Shown one piece after another: positions 23,916-32,743 of a DNA stretch of 64,000 nucleotides. The notes beneath the pieces were generated by a model that saw nothing but the letters and a program-made list of their open reading frames with translations, had not been told where the DNA came from and did no database searches. This stretch comes from Candidatus Aalborgiella aggregata (GTDB lineage: Bacteria > Pseudomonadota > Gammaproteobacteria > Burkholderiales > Burkholderiaceae_C). The translations under genes and the position numbers were made by a program. The DNA is taken from assembly GCA_016705065.1 (NCBI GenBank), contig JADIYY010000001.1, positions 372,001 through 436,000 of the forward strand. Direction: 5' to 3'. The stretch's first letter is position 1, and each line of letters begins with the position of its first letter.

Positions 23916-24143
23916 ATGCACGCAGACGCTATTGTTTCAAGCAAGGGACAGGTCACTTTGCCTGCAAAAATCCGCGCCCAGTTGGGGATTCAGACGGGGA
24001 CTAAGCTGCATTTTGAGCTGCGGGGGCAGGAGATTGTGGTTAAGGCTGAGCTGCCTATGAGCGCTTATTACGGCATGCTCAAGGGTTACAAGCTTGACCC
24101 CGCTGATCTGGTGATTGAAAAAGAGCCAGATCGGGAGTTTTGA
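23916..24143 (+). CDS. vapB: VapB-type antitoxin, AbrB/SpoVT fold
   Basis: A 75-residue protein. The N-terminal half is a swapped-hairpin AbrB DNA-binding domain (AIVSSKGQVTLPAKIRAQLGI, then TKLHFELRGQEIVVK). The C-terminal half (MSAYYGMLKGYKLDP onward) is the usual toxin-binding tail. ATG 23916 follows GGAGG by 6 bases. The stop TGA overlaps the toxin start (TGATG at 24141-24145), giving translational coupling. It would neutralise the PIN toxin and repress its own promoter through the repeats upstream. Confidence 0.88.
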   Translation: MHADAIVSSKGQVTLPAKIRAQLGIQTGTKLHFELRGQEIVVKAELPMSAYYGMLKGYKLDPADLVIEKEPDREF

Positions 24144-24523
24144 TGAATGTTGTTGATTCGTCCTGCTGGATTGAGTTTTTCACGGCTGGTACAAATGGTC
24201 CAGTGTTCAAACCCGTGATTGAGCAACGCGACCAATTACTTGTGCCTGTTATCAGTATTTACGAAGTCTACAAAATCCTTAGCCGTAAATTACCAGTTGG
24301 TGCAGTGCTATCGTGCCTAGACGTCATGCGCTTAGGCCGAGTGCTTGATTTAACGGATAAACGCGCTGTTGCGGCGGCTGACATTGCCAGCAAACACCAA
24401 CTTGCCATGGCTGACGCGGTGATTTACAGCATGGCCCTAGAGTTTGATGGAACGCTTTGGACGCAGGATGTGGATTACAAAGGTCTGCCAAGCGTGAATT
24501 ATTTTGACAAGCCACTTGCTTGA
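24143..24523 (+). CDS. vapC: VapC-type toxin, PIN-domain ribonuclease
   Basis: A 126-residue PIN-domain RNase. The acidic metal-binding residues are visible: Asp in NVVDSSCWIEFF, Glu in ISIYEVYKIL, Asp in MADAVIYSMA and Asp in TQDVDY. The start is ATG 24143, overlapping the antitoxin stop; a TTG at 24140 would add one residue. It ends 8 bp before xseA with no attC site between, so the pair sits between the integron and the chromosome rather than in a typical cassette. It may stabilise the array. Confidence 0.88.
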   Translation: MNVVDSSCWIEFFTAGTNGPVFKPVIEQRDQLLVPVISIYEVYKILSRKLPVGAVLSCLDVMRLGRVLDLTDKRAVAAADIASKHQLAMADAVIYSMALEFDGTLWTQDVDYKGLPSVNYFDKPLA

Positions 24524-24531
24524 TTTCTTCA

Positions 24532-25884
24532 ATGAACGATGAACTGAAAAACAGACCCACCACTGCTTTGTCACGCACCTGGCAAGTGGGTGCACTGTGT
24601 CGCGCCATTGCGGACAGTTTGGATGCACGGTTTAACCCGGTGACGGTGCAAGGCGAAATTTCAGGGTTTTCGCGTGCCAGCAGTGGGCACTGCTATTTCT
24701 CACTGAAAGATGCGACAGGGCAAATTCGCTGTGCCATGTTCAAGCGTGCTGCGAATTTGACAGAATTCATGACACGCGATGGTGATTTGGTCGAAGTGCG
24801 CGGTCGCATTGATGTGTACACACCGCGCGGCGATTTGCAGTTGATTGTGGAGAGCATGAGCCAAGCAGGGCAAGGGGCTTTATTTGAGCAATTTCTGCGA
24901 CTGAAAGCCAAGCTGGAAGCTGAGGGTTTATTTGATGCCGCTCGCAAACGCGAATTGCCCATCGCACCGCGCGGCATTGGTTTGGTCACTTCATTAGGTG
25001 CTGCAGCTTTGCACGACGTCATTACTGCACTGCAAAGGCGTGTGCCTCACATTCCAGTGATTGTGTCGCCAGCCAGCGTGCAGGGCGTTGGTGCGCCTCA
25101 AGAGTTGTGTCAAGCGCTAGCAAATTTGTATCAATACAATGAACAAATACGCCAGCTAGAGGCCAATTTAATGCACAAGGCTGCGCGTGCGCCGATTGAT
25201 GTCATTTTGCTGGTGCGGGGTGGAGGGTCTTTGGAAGATTTGTGGGCGTTCAACGATGAAACCTTGGCACGCACCATCGCACAAAGTCCAGTACCCGTTA
25301 TCAGTGGTGTGGGTCACGAGACCGATTTCACCATTGCTGATTTTGTAGCCGACTTGCGTGCACCTACACCGACAGCCGCCGCCGAATTGGTGAGCCAATC
25401 GCGCGATGCTTGGTTGGCTGCCGTTGACATGATGCAAGAGCGTTTGCAAGACGCAGCAAACCGACATTTGGATACACATAATCAGCATTTGGACAGAACA
25501 ACACAACGCCTAGGTCGCCCAGCACAAGGCATTGGCCGTCAGCAACAAGTTGTAGAGAGTCAATTCCAGCGCATGCGCTTTGCTATGAAATCGCAAATGA
25601 ATCAATTCCAGCAAAATTTAAACACCCAGCAAACTGAATTCCCCGTTGCTTTTCAAAAGTTATTGAATGAATCACGACACCATTTATCACAACATGCACA
25701 AAGTTTGTCACTATTGGATCCGCAATTGGTGTTGCAACGCGGCTATGCCTGGGTGGTGGATGCGACTGGCGTGACGGTTACCGATGCCAAAAAAACCAAG
25801 ACGGGTCAAGGCTTGCAAGTGACCCTCGCTAAGGGGCAAATTGATGTCACGGTGGCCAGCCAAGCAGGGGATGCATTGTTTTGA
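24532..25884 (+). CDS. xseA: Exodeoxyribonuclease VII large subunit
   Basis: Catalytic subunit of the single-strand-specific exonuclease VII. ATG 24532 (MNDELKNRP) is chosen; the frame extends four codons upstream into vapC. The 450-residue protein has the N-terminal OB fold (VQGEISGFSRASSGHCYFSLKD, IRCAMFKR) and the catalytic core (GLVTSLGAAALHDVITALQRRVP, DVILLVRGGGSLEDLWAFNDE, GVGHETDFTIADFVADLRAPTPTAAAE). A long coiled coil follows at about 290-390. It is placed directly after vapC, so it may be co-transcribed with the toxin-antitoxin pair. Confidence 0.95.
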   Translation: MNDELKNRPTTALSRTWQVGALCRAIADSLDARFNPVTVQGEISGFSRASSGHCYFSLKDATGQIRCAMFKRAANLTEFMTRDGDLVEVRGRIDVYTPRGDLQLIVESMSQAGQGALFEQFLRLKAKLEAEGLFDAARKRELPIAPRGIGLVTSLGAAALHDVITALQRRVPHIPVIVSPASVQGVGAPQELCQALANLYQYNEQIRQLEANLMHKAARAPIDVILLVRGGGSLEDLWAFNDETLARTIAQSPVPVISGVGHETDFTIADFVADLRAPTPTAAAELVSQSRDAWLAAVDMMQERLQDAANRHLDTHNQHLDRTTQRLGRPAQGIGRQQQVVESQFQRMRFAMKSQMNQFQQNLNTQQTEFPVAFQKLLNESRHHLSQHAQSLSLLDPQLVLQRGYAWVVDATGVTVTDAKKTKTGQGLQVTLAKGQIDVTVASQAGDALF

Positions 25885-25973
25885 TTCGGCAATGTCGATA
25901 TTGAAATACGCTTGCAATTTCAATGGGAATCAAAATGTTTCTACAATAGTCGTTTTATTGAAGGAACTCTCAA

Positions 25974-26555
25974 ATGGAACATACACTCCCCGCATTACCT
26001 TACGCCATTGATGCATTGGCTCCGCATTATTCAAAAGAAGCTTTTGAATACCACCATGGCAAACACCACAATGCTTATGTGGTGAACCTCAACAACTTGC
26101 AAAAAGGCACTGAGTTTGAGTCCATGGGCTTGGAAGACATTGTTAAAAAATCCAGCGGTGGCATTTACAACAATTCAGCACAAATTTGGAACCACACATT
26201 CTTTTGGAGTTGCATGAAACCCGCTGGTGGTGGTGAGCCTACTGGCGCTTTGGCAGCAGCCATCAACGCTAAATTCGGTTCATACGCAGCGTTCAAAGAA
26301 GCTTTCGTTAAATCAGCTGTCGGTAACTTTGGTTCTGGCTGGACATGGTTGGTCAAAAAACCTGATGGCAGCGTGGATATCGTCAATACCGGCGCGGCTG
26401 GAACGCCACTGACTACGGCAGACAAAGCATTGCTCACAGTAGACGTATGGGAACACGCGTATTACATTGACTACCGCAATTTGCGCCCTAAGTTTGTTGA
26501 GACTTTCCTCAACAACTTGGTTAATTGGGAATTTGCACAGGCCAATTTTGCTTGA
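25974..26555 (+). CDS. sodB: Superoxide dismutase, iron type
   Basis: Converts superoxide to oxygen and hydrogen peroxide in the cytoplasm. The 193 residues include all metal ligands: His in FEYHHGKHHNAYV, His in IWNHTFFW, and Asp/His in DVWEHAYYIDYRN. A Gln two residues before the IWNHTF block (SAQIWNHTF) is typical of the iron rather than manganese enzymes. It is preceded by AAGGAA and followed by a strong terminator at 26601-26633. It lies next to xseA, as in several Burkholderiales. Confidence 0.96.
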   Translation: MEHTLPALPYAIDALAPHYSKEAFEYHHGKHHNAYVVNLNNLQKGTEFESMGLEDIVKKSSGGIYNNSAQIWNHTFFWSCMKPAGGGEPTGALAAAINAKFGSYAAFKEAFVKSAVGNFGSGWTWLVKKPDGSVDIVNTGAAGTPLTTADKALLTVDVWEHAYYIDYRNLRPKFVETFLNNLVNWEFAQANFA

Positions 26556-26600
26556 TTGTGCAAGTCGCTAACGTCAAAGATAGCGTGTTTTGATCCATTG

Positions 26601-26633
26601 AAAGACCGTAAATTAATTTTTACGGTCTTTTTC
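26601..26633 (+). terminator. Intrinsic terminator of sodB
   Basis: Stem AAAGACCGTAAA / TTTACGGTCTTT with a 6-base loop, followed by TTTCTTT. It lies between sodB and the convergent DUF192 gene and may serve both. Confidence 0.85.
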
Positions 26634-26637
26634 TTTA

Positions 26638-27138
26638 TTAGGGCTTTTGTTGTGATTGAAATGGAATGCCTGTTAGTTTGAAACCAGGTTTGATGCCCCG
26701 TTTGGCAAACCAGCCTTGGTTCATTTCCAGTACATAGCGGACAGGCTTCTTTGAGCAGTGTGAATCCAATACCTGAGGTTTCATATCGGCTAAGTTGACA
26801 ATGGTGCCGTCGTCAGCAACAAATGCCGCTGTAAGGGGTAACAAGGTATTTTTCATCCAAAAGCACTGCACCCCCGCTTCTTCAAATACAAACAACATGC
26901 CTTCGTGGTTGGGCATGGACGGTCGATTCATTAAACCGATTTGCCGCTCTTGTGGCGTCATCGCCAATTGGGTGTCTATTTGATGCATACCGGCCGAAAT
27001 TTTGATTCTGTTCAATGAAAGTTGAGGACCTTCTTGGGCACGAGCGTTACTTGGTGATAGATTGCCGATGAGTATTAGCCAAACCGTCAGCACTAGCGCC
27101 CGTGTAATTGAGATCAGTTTAATGAGAAATAATTGCAT
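26638..27138 (-). CDS. DUF192 family exported protein
   Basis: A 166-residue protein with an N-terminal signal peptide (hydrophobic to about residue 33, SNARAQ). It then shows the DUF192 domain: DTQLAMTPQERQIGLMNRPSMPNHEGMLFVFEEAGVQCFWMKNTLLPLTAAFV, and the late VLEMNQGWFAKRGIKPG. DUF192 proteins are small extracytoplasmic beta barrels of unknown role. The gene is monocistronic and convergent with sodB. Confidence 0.88.
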   Translation of the reverse strand: MQLFLIKLISITRALVLTVWLILIGNLSPSNARAQEGPQLSLNRIKISAGMHQIDTQLAMTPQERQIGLMNRPSMPNHEGMLFVFEEAGVQCFWMKNTLLPLTAAFVADDGTIVNLADMKPQVLDSHCSKKPVRYVLEMNQGWFAKRGIKPGFKLTGIPFQSQQKP

Positions 27139-27170
27139 GTTGCGTCAAGTGTATTCGGAAAATTTGATTA

Positions 27171-27211
27171 AAAAAATACCCGCACCAGCCAAAGCCAGTG
27201 CGGGTATTTTT
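27171..27211 (-). terminator. Intrinsic terminator of the Ala/Lys-rich protein gene
   Basis: Ten-base stem ATACCCGCAC/GTGCGGGTAT with T-runs on both sides. On the minus strand it follows the stop of the gene at 27231 by about 20 bp. Confidence 0.85.
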
Positions 27212-27230
27212 CAACCGAAGTCGCTAAATA

Positions 27231-27584
27231 TTACTTAGCTGCTGGTTTTGCGTCAGCTGCAGGCTTGTCAGCTTTAGCTTTCTTAGCGTCAGCTTTGGCT
27301 TTTGCAGCAGCTTCTTTCTTGGCTTTCTTAGCGTCAGCTTTGGCTTTTGCATCAGCTTCTTTTTTGGCTTTAGCTTCAGCTTTTGCATCTGCTTTGGCAG
27401 CTGGCTTAGCATCAGCAGCTGGCGTAGCAGCTTTTGCAGCTGGAGCAGCAGCAGCTGGAGCAGCAGCTGGAGCAGCAGCAGCTGGAGCAGCTGCTGGCTT
27501 AGCTGCAGGAGCTGCAGCGTGAGAAGCTGCAAAAGATGAAGCTGCGAAAAGACCAGCTACCAAAGCGGCGAGGATTTTGTTCAT
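27231..27584 (-). CDS. Exported Ala/Lys-rich low-complexity protein
   Basis: A 117-residue protein of strongly biased composition. The signal peptide (MNKILAALVAGLFAASSFAA) is clear. The first half of the mature part is Ala/Pro (PAAAPAAAAPAAAP), and the second half is Ala/Lys/Asp repeats such as ADAKAKADAKKAKKEA. The C-terminal half looks like histone H1-type or TolA-like helices, but the signal peptide puts it outside the cytoplasm, so a nucleoid role is unlikely. The DNA is itself repetitive (AGCTGGAGCAGCAG units), and mirror open frames arise on the other strand and frame. The ATG at 27584 has AGGAAA upstream. The gene has its own terminator, so it is likely expressed. Confidence 0.75.
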   Translation of the reverse strand: MNKILAALVAGLFAASSFAASHAAAPAAKPAAAPAAAAPAAAPAAAAPAAKAATPAADAKPAAKADAKAEAKAKKEADAKAKADAKKAKKEAAAKAKADAKKAKADKPAADAKPAAK

Positions 27585-27787
27585 GTCGAGATTTCCTTAA
27601 TATAGAGATAAAGTTATTTTTAAAAATACCTACCAAAACCTGGAAGGTGTATCCGTAACGAAGCATCTTTACGAACGGTTGACATCAAATTCACATTTAT
27701 TTCGGCTTTTTTTGCGACTAAAATCAGATTTCACCCATTTCATCAGTATTTTTGTGAAACCTATCAACTTTTTTGGAGAATTGCTCA

Positions 27788-29041
27788 ATGTACAAGCACA
27801 TCAAGGTGCCCGCTAACGGTCAAAAAATCACACTGAACTCAGATTTCTCCATCAATGTGCCGGATCAACCAATTGTTCCTTATATAGAGGGTGATGGTAC
27901 TGGCCAAGATATCACGCCTGTAATGCTCAAGGTGGTTGATGCTGCCGTAGCCAAAGCTTATGCTGGCAAGCGCAAAATTCATTGGATGGAAGTCTATGCA
28001 GGTGAAAAATCGACCCATGTCTACGGGCCGGACGTTTGGTTACCAGAAGAAACATTGCAAGCCTTGCGCGAATATGTGGTTTCCATCAAAGGTCCTTTGA
28101 CCACCCCTGTGGGTGGCGGTATTCGCAGTTTGAATGTGGCCTTACGTCAAGAGCTGGATTTGTATGTTTGCCTGCGTCCAGTTCAGTATTTCACCGGCGT
28201 GCCATCACCCGTGAAAGAACCCCACAAAACGAATATGGTGATTTTCCGTGAGAACTCCGAAGACATTTATGCAGGTATCGAATACGAAGCGCAAAGCGAC
28301 AAAGCGAAGAAATTAATCAAATTCTTGATGGAAGAAATGGGTGTAACGAAAATTCGTTTTCCCAATACATCGGGTATCGGTATCAAGCCAGTTTCATCGG
28401 AAGGCACCGAGCGCTTGATGCGTAAGGCGATTCAATATGCAATAGACAATGACAAACCCAACGTGACCATTGTGCACAAAGGCAACATCATGAAATACAC
28501 CGAAGGTGGCTTCCGTGATTGGGCATACGCTTTGGCACAAAAAGAGTTTGGTGCCAAATTGATCGACGGTGGCCCATGGTGCCAGTTTAAAAACCCAAAA
28601 ACAGGCAAAGACATCATCGTGAAAGACGTGATTGCAGATGCCTTCTTGCAACAAATTCTGTTGCGACCAGCCGAATACTCTGTCGTTGCCACATTGAATT
28701 TGAACGGCGACTATATTTCTGATGCACTGGCCGCTCAAGTTGGCGGTATTGGCATTGCACCTGGTGCGAACTTGTCTGACTCGGTGGCTTGTTTTGAGGC
28801 CACACATGGTACAGCGCCCAAATATGCGGGCAAAGACTATGTGAACCCCGGTTCTGAAATCTTATCAGCTGAAATGATGCTGCGCCACATGGGCTGGAAA
28901 GAGGCGGCCGACCTCATCATCAGCTCAATGGAAAAATCAATCGCCAGCAAGAAAGTAACTTACGACTTTGCACGTTTGATGGACGGCGCAACGCAAGTCA
29001 GCTGCTCTGGTTTTGGCCAGGTGATGATCGACAACATGTAA
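27788..29041 (+). CDS. icd: Isocitrate dehydrogenase (NADP+)
   Basis: Oxidises isocitrate to 2-oxoglutarate in the TCA cycle. ATG 27788 (MYKHIKVP) is chosen because GGAGA lies 8 bases upstream; five upstream codons are open but unlikely. The 417-residue length equals that of E. coli Icd. IRSLNVALRQ carries the phosphorylatable active-site Ser, and PNTSGIGIKPVSSEGTERL, LNGDYISDALAAQVGGIGIAPGAN and ATHGTAPKYAGKDYVNPGS follow. Convergent with icmF. Confidence 0.95.
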   Translation: MYKHIKVPANGQKITLNSDFSINVPDQPIVPYIEGDGTGQDITPVMLKVVDAAVAKAYAGKRKIHWMEVYAGEKSTHVYGPDVWLPEETLQALREYVVSIKGPLTTPVGGGIRSLNVALRQELDLYVCLRPVQYFTGVPSPVKEPHKTNMVIFRENSEDIYAGIEYEAQSDKAKKLIKFLMEEMGVTKIRFPNTSGIGIKPVSSEGTERLMRKAIQYAIDNDKPNVTIVHKGNIMKYTEGGFRDWAYALAQKEFGAKLIDGGPWCQFKNPKTGKDIIVKDVIADAFLQQILLRPAEYSVVATLNLNGDYISDALAAQVGGIGIAPGANLSDSVACFEATHGTAPKYAGKDYVNPGSEILSAEMMLRHMGWKEAADLIISSMEKSIASKKVTYDFARLMDGATQVSCSGFGQVMIDNM

Positions 29042-29049
29042 TCTAAAAT

Positions 29050-29118
29050 GCGAGTCGCTTAATTGTCTCAGTACAGCTACTCGCTTTGTTTCACTCGGTA
29101 AGATGACTTGCCGAGTGA
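29050..29118. terminator. Two hairpins between the convergent icd and icmF genes
   Basis: GCGAGT (29050-29055) can pair with ACTCGC (29079-29084), followed by TTTGTTT. TCACTCGG (29091-29098) pairs perfectly with CCGAGTGA (29111-29118). T-runs are weak, so these are only probable terminators. Confidence 0.4.
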
Positions 29119-29125
29119 TAATGGA

Positions 29126-32100
29126 TCACATGCTACGTCGGTATTGACCACCCACTTCAAACAGCGCATTGGTGATTTGCCCCAATGAGCAAACACGCAC
29201 AGCATCCATCAAAATCTCAAACACATTGGCATTGTTGATAACGGCTTCTTGCAGTTGTTTCAATGCCAAAGTAGATTTGTCTTTGTTTCGAAGTTGAAAG
29301 TCTTGCAATCTGGTCAATTGGCTTTGTTTTTCGTCATCGGTTGAACGAGCCAATTCAACTTTTTGCACCACGGTATCACCTTCAGGATTACGGAAAGTGT
29401 TGACACCGATGATGGGGTATTCACCCGTGTGTTTGAGCATTTCGTAATGCATGGACTCATCTTGAATGCGACCACGCTGGTAGCCAGTCTCCATGGCACC
29501 CAGTACACCACCGCGCTCAGCGATGCGTTCAAATTCTGCCAAAACGGCTTCTTCTAATAACTCAGTTAACTCGTCAATGATGAATGCACCTTGATTGGGG
29601 TTTTCATTTTTTGCCAAGCCCCACTCGCGGTTGATGATCAATTGAATTGCCAATGCGCGTCGAACGGATTCGTTGGTCGGTGTGGTGATGGCTTCATCAA
29701 AGGCATTGGTGTGCAAGCTGTTGCAATTGTCATAGATGGCAATCAGTGCTTGCAAGGTGGTGCGAATGTCGTTGAATTGGATCTCTTGCGCATGCAGGCT
29801 GCGGCCGCTGGTTTGAATGTGGTATTTGAGTTTTTGGCTACGCTCATTGGCGCCATACTTTTCCTTCATGGCAACTGCCCAAATGCGTCTGGCTACGCGG
29901 CCCATCACTGTGTATTCAGGATCCATGCCATTGCTGAAGAAAAAGCTCAAATTGGGTGCAAAATCATCGATGTGCATACCACGCGCCAAATAGGCCTCTA
30001 CCAAGGTAAAGCCGTTTGACAATGTGAAAGCGAGCTGGCTGATGGGGTTGGCGCCGGCTTCAGCAATGTGGTAGCCACTGATGCTGACTGAGTAAAAATT
30101 GCGCACTTTGTTGTGAACAAAGTATTGGGCAATATCGCCCATTACCTTCAGGCTGAATTCGGTGCTGAAGATGCAGGTATTTTGACCCTGGTCTTCTTTC
30201 AAAATGTCGGCTTGTACCGTGCCGCGTACGTTTTCAAGCACCCATTCCTTGATTTTTGCAGTCTCTGTATCGGTCGGTTCGCGCCCGTTGTCGGTTTTGA
30301 ACTTGGCGATATTTTGATCAATCGCCGTATTCATGAACATCGCCAAGATGGTGGGTGCTGGGCCGTTGATGGTCATGGAAACTGATGTAGAAGGGCTGCA
30401 CAAATCAAAACCGCTGTACAGCACTTTCATGTCGTCCAGTGTGGCAATGCTGACGCCACTGTTGCCCACTTTACCGTAAATGTCGGGTCGTTTGTCTGGA
30501 TCGTTGCCGTACAAGGTAACTGAGTCAAATGCAGTTGAGAGGCGTTTGGCGTCCATGCCTGCCGATAGTAATTTGAAGCGGGCATTGGTACGCTTGGCAT
30601 CGCCTTCACCTGCAAACATGCGTGTCGGGTCTTCGTTTTCGCGTTTGAATGCAAACGTGCCAGCGGTGTAGGGGTAGCTGCCTGGCACGTTGTCCAGCAT
30701 CAGCCATTTCAGCACCTCGCCATGGTCTTCGTATTGCGGCAGGGCAACTTTGCGTATGGTGGTTCCGCTCAGCGATTTGCTGGTCAGCGCAGTGCGAATT
30801 TCTTTGTCACGGATTTTGACTACGTATTCATCGCCAGCATAGGCTTTTTGCATGTCCGGCCATTGCTCAATCAAATGTCGGGCATCGGCATCCAATTTCG
30901 CAGTGCGTGCTTTTGCCAATTCGCTCAAAGCGTCTATGGCACTGGTTTGATCTTGTTTGTGTTTTTGCAACATGCCGGCGCTGGCAGTCAATTGTTGAAC
31001 CTCGCGCGCCAAAGTTGCTTGCTGACGTGCACGCTTTTTATAACCACGCACTGTGTCGCTGATCTCTGCCAAATAGCGGCTGCGTGCGGTCGGCACGATG
31101 GGTGTTTGGTTGGTGCTGTGGCGCACATTGACGGTAGGCAAGCTGGTTTTGATTTGAGTAGGAATTTGCAATCCCTTGGCAATCAACTTTTCTTTCAGTG
31201 CTTGGTACAGCGCAGTCACGCCATCGTCATTAAAGCGTGCCGCCATGGTGCCAAATACCGGCATTTGGTCGGTGGGGGTACTCCAAGCTTCTTGGTTGCG
31301 TTGCATTTGTTTGGACACATCACGCAGTGCATCCAAGGCGCCTTTGCGGTCAAATTTGTTGACGGCGACCAATTGCGCAAAGTCCAACATGTCAATTTTT
31401 TCCAGTTGACTGGCGGCGCCATATTCAGGCGTCATCACATACATTGGAATATCGACATGTGGCACGATGGCTGCATCGCCTTGGCCGATTCCTGAAGTTT
31501 CCACTATGACCAAATCAAAGCCAGCACATTTGCATGCCGCAATCACCGCTGGCAGGGCGGGGCTGATTTCAGAACCGACATCACGGGTCGCCAAACTTCT
31601 CATGAAAACGCGCGGACCGGCGCTTTGGCTCCAAGGCGATATGGCGTTCATGCGGATGCGGTCACCCAATAACGCACCGCCTGTTTTACGGCGTGAAGGG
31701 TCAATGCTGATGAGGGCAATGCGCAAGCTGTCGCCTAAATCCAATCGCAAACGTCGTATCAGTTCGTCCGTTAAGCTGGATTTGCCTGCACCGCCAGTTC
31801 CTGTGATACCCAATACTGCTACATTTTTAGTAGCAGCATAGGCAGATATTTCGCCGGCTAGAGTGCCATTATGCTTGTTATTTTCGAGTGCAGTGATAAG
31901 TTGCGACAAGGCGCGCCAGTTGGCATCGGTATGTCCCTGTAATGCAGCTAATTTTGATGGTGCAAATGATGTGATGTCAATGTCGCATAACTTCACCATT
32001 TCGCCAATCATGCCTTGCAAGCCCATGCGTTGCCCGTCCTCTGGGCTGTATATGCGCGTCACGCCATAGTCTTGCAATTCGCGAATTTCGTCTGGAACGA

Positions 32101-32455
32101 TCACACCACCACCACCACCAAAAACTTTGATATGTGAGCCACCACGCGCCTTCAGCAAATCAATCATGTACTTGAAGTACTCAACATGCCCACCTTGGTA
32201 CGAGCTGATGGCAATGCCTTGTGCGTCTTCTTGCAGTGCGGCCGTCACAATTTCTTCCACGCTGCGGTTGTGACCCAGGTGAATCACTTCTGTGCCCATG
32301 CTCATCAAAATGCGACGCATGATGTTGATGGCCGCATCGTGCCCGTCAAACAGGCTGGCGGCAGTGACAAAGCGCACTTTGTTGACCGGTTTGTATTCAG
32401 CCAAGGCTTTGTAATCAGTGGGAAGAGCGGTGTTTGCAGCCATTTTTGTTGTCAT
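29126..32455 (-). CDS. icmF: Fused isobutyryl-CoA mutase IcmF
   Basis: Coenzyme-B12 enzyme that interconverts isobutyryl-CoA and n-butyryl-CoA (some also isovaleryl/pivalyl-CoA). The 1109 residues show the fused order: an N-terminal B12-binding domain (LFDGHDAAINIMRRIL at 35-50, with the cobalt-ligand His39; GGGGGVIV at 113-120), a MeaB-like GTPase chaperone (P-loop GTGGAGKSS at 219-227; NKFDRKGALDA), and a C-terminal mutase barrel (ASLKYH-type motif seen as SQKLKYHIQTSGRSLHAQE; DLCSPSTSVSMTINGPAP). Upstream at 32542-32563 is a perfect LiuR-like palindrome. This suggests control with branched-chain acyl-CoA breakdown by the MerR regulator at 6464. Confidence 0.95.
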   Translation of the reverse strand: MTTKMAANTALPTDYKALAEYKPVNKVRFVTAASLFDGHDAAINIMRRILMSMGTEVIHLGHNRSVEEIVTAALQEDAQGIAISSYQGGHVEYFKYMIDLLKARGGSHIKVFGGGGGVIVPDEIRELQDYGVTRIYSPEDGQRMGLQGMIGEMVKLCDIDITSFAPSKLAALQGHTDANWRALSQLITALENNKHNGTLAGEISAYAATKNVAVLGITGTGGAGKSSLTDELIRRLRLDLGDSLRIALISIDPSRRKTGGALLGDRIRMNAISPWSQSAGPRVFMRSLATRDVGSEISPALPAVIAACKCAGFDLVIVETSGIGQGDAAIVPHVDIPMYVMTPEYGAASQLEKIDMLDFAQLVAVNKFDRKGALDALRDVSKQMQRNQEAWSTPTDQMPVFGTMAARFNDDGVTALYQALKEKLIAKGLQIPTQIKTSLPTVNVRHSTNQTPIVPTARSRYLAEISDTVRGYKKRARQQATLAREVQQLTASAGMLQKHKQDQTSAIDALSELAKARTAKLDADARHLIEQWPDMQKAYAGDEYVVKIRDKEIRTALTSKSLSGTTIRKVALPQYEDHGEVLKWLMLDNVPGSYPYTAGTFAFKRENEDPTRMFAGEGDAKRTNARFKLLSAGMDAKRLSTAFDSVTLYGNDPDKRPDIYGKVGNSGVSIATLDDMKVLYSGFDLCSPSTSVSMTINGPAPTILAMFMNTAIDQNIAKFKTDNGREPTDTETAKIKEWVLENVRGTVQADILKEDQGQNTCIFSTEFSLKVMGDIAQYFVHNKVRNFYSVSISGYHIAEAGANPISQLAFTLSNGFTLVEAYLARGMHIDDFAPNLSFFFSNGMDPEYTVMGRVARRIWAVAMKEKYGANERSQKLKYHIQTSGRSLHAQEIQFNDIRTTLQALIAIYDNCNSLHTNAFDEAITTPTNESVRRALAIQLIINREWGLAKNENPNQGAFIIDELTELLEEAVLAEFERIAERGGVLGAMETGYQRGRIQDESMHYEMLKHTGEYPIIGVNTFRNPEGDTVVQKVELARSTDDEKQSQLTRLQDFQLRNKDKSTLALKQLQEAVINNANVFEILMDAVRVCSLGQITNALFEVGGQYRRSM

Positions 32456-32541
32456 GAGAAAGGTGAGTAAAAGATGGGTCGTCTGGATAATGAGAAAGGT
32501 AACTCGAAAGCGAATACGAGATTAAGAGTGCCGTAGCTTAC

Positions 32542-32563
32542 TTGACGTTTACGTAAACGTCAA
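32542..32563. promoter_or_regulatory. Perfect 22-bp palindromic operator upstream of icmF (LiuR-like)
   Basis: TTGACGTTTAC is followed directly by its exact reverse complement GTAAACGTCAA. Twenty of 22 bases match the site before merR (6374-6395). It lies 87 bp upstream of the icmF start. Confidence 0.75.
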
Positions 32564-32630
32564 CCGTTTAAGGTGATTCAGAATGAGGTCTGTCTTACCG
32601 TTTGGCTGAATAACTCGAATATTCTGCCTA

Positions 32631-32658
32631 TTCAGACATTTGGGTTTCAAGGTATAAT
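32631..32658 (+). promoter_or_regulatory. Predicted rpsO promoter
   Basis: -35 TTCAGA (32631-32636), 16-bp spacer, consensus -10 TATAAT (32653-32658). This leaves an rpsO leader of about 80 bases. Confidence 0.6.
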
Positions 32659-32743
32659 CGAACGGCTTTGCATGCTGCAAGGCGCACGTTATGGGCAGTT
32701 CCAGCTTTTAACGCAAGTAATATCAATATAAAGGGAAATCAAA

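Noticed and set aside
23916..24523. VapBC as a fourth integron cassette
   Set aside because: No attC follows vapC; xseA starts 8 bp later. The region after the last core (23695) also has a 220-bp promoter stretch unlike a compact cassette.
27265..27522. Plus-strand 85-residue Ala/Phe/Ser-rich open frame opposite the Ala/Lys-rich gene
   Set aside because: It is the mirror of the repetitive minus-strand gene; a Leu/Gln-rich frame on the minus strand (27224-27532) is another such shadow. Only the 27231-27584 frame has a signal peptide and good start.
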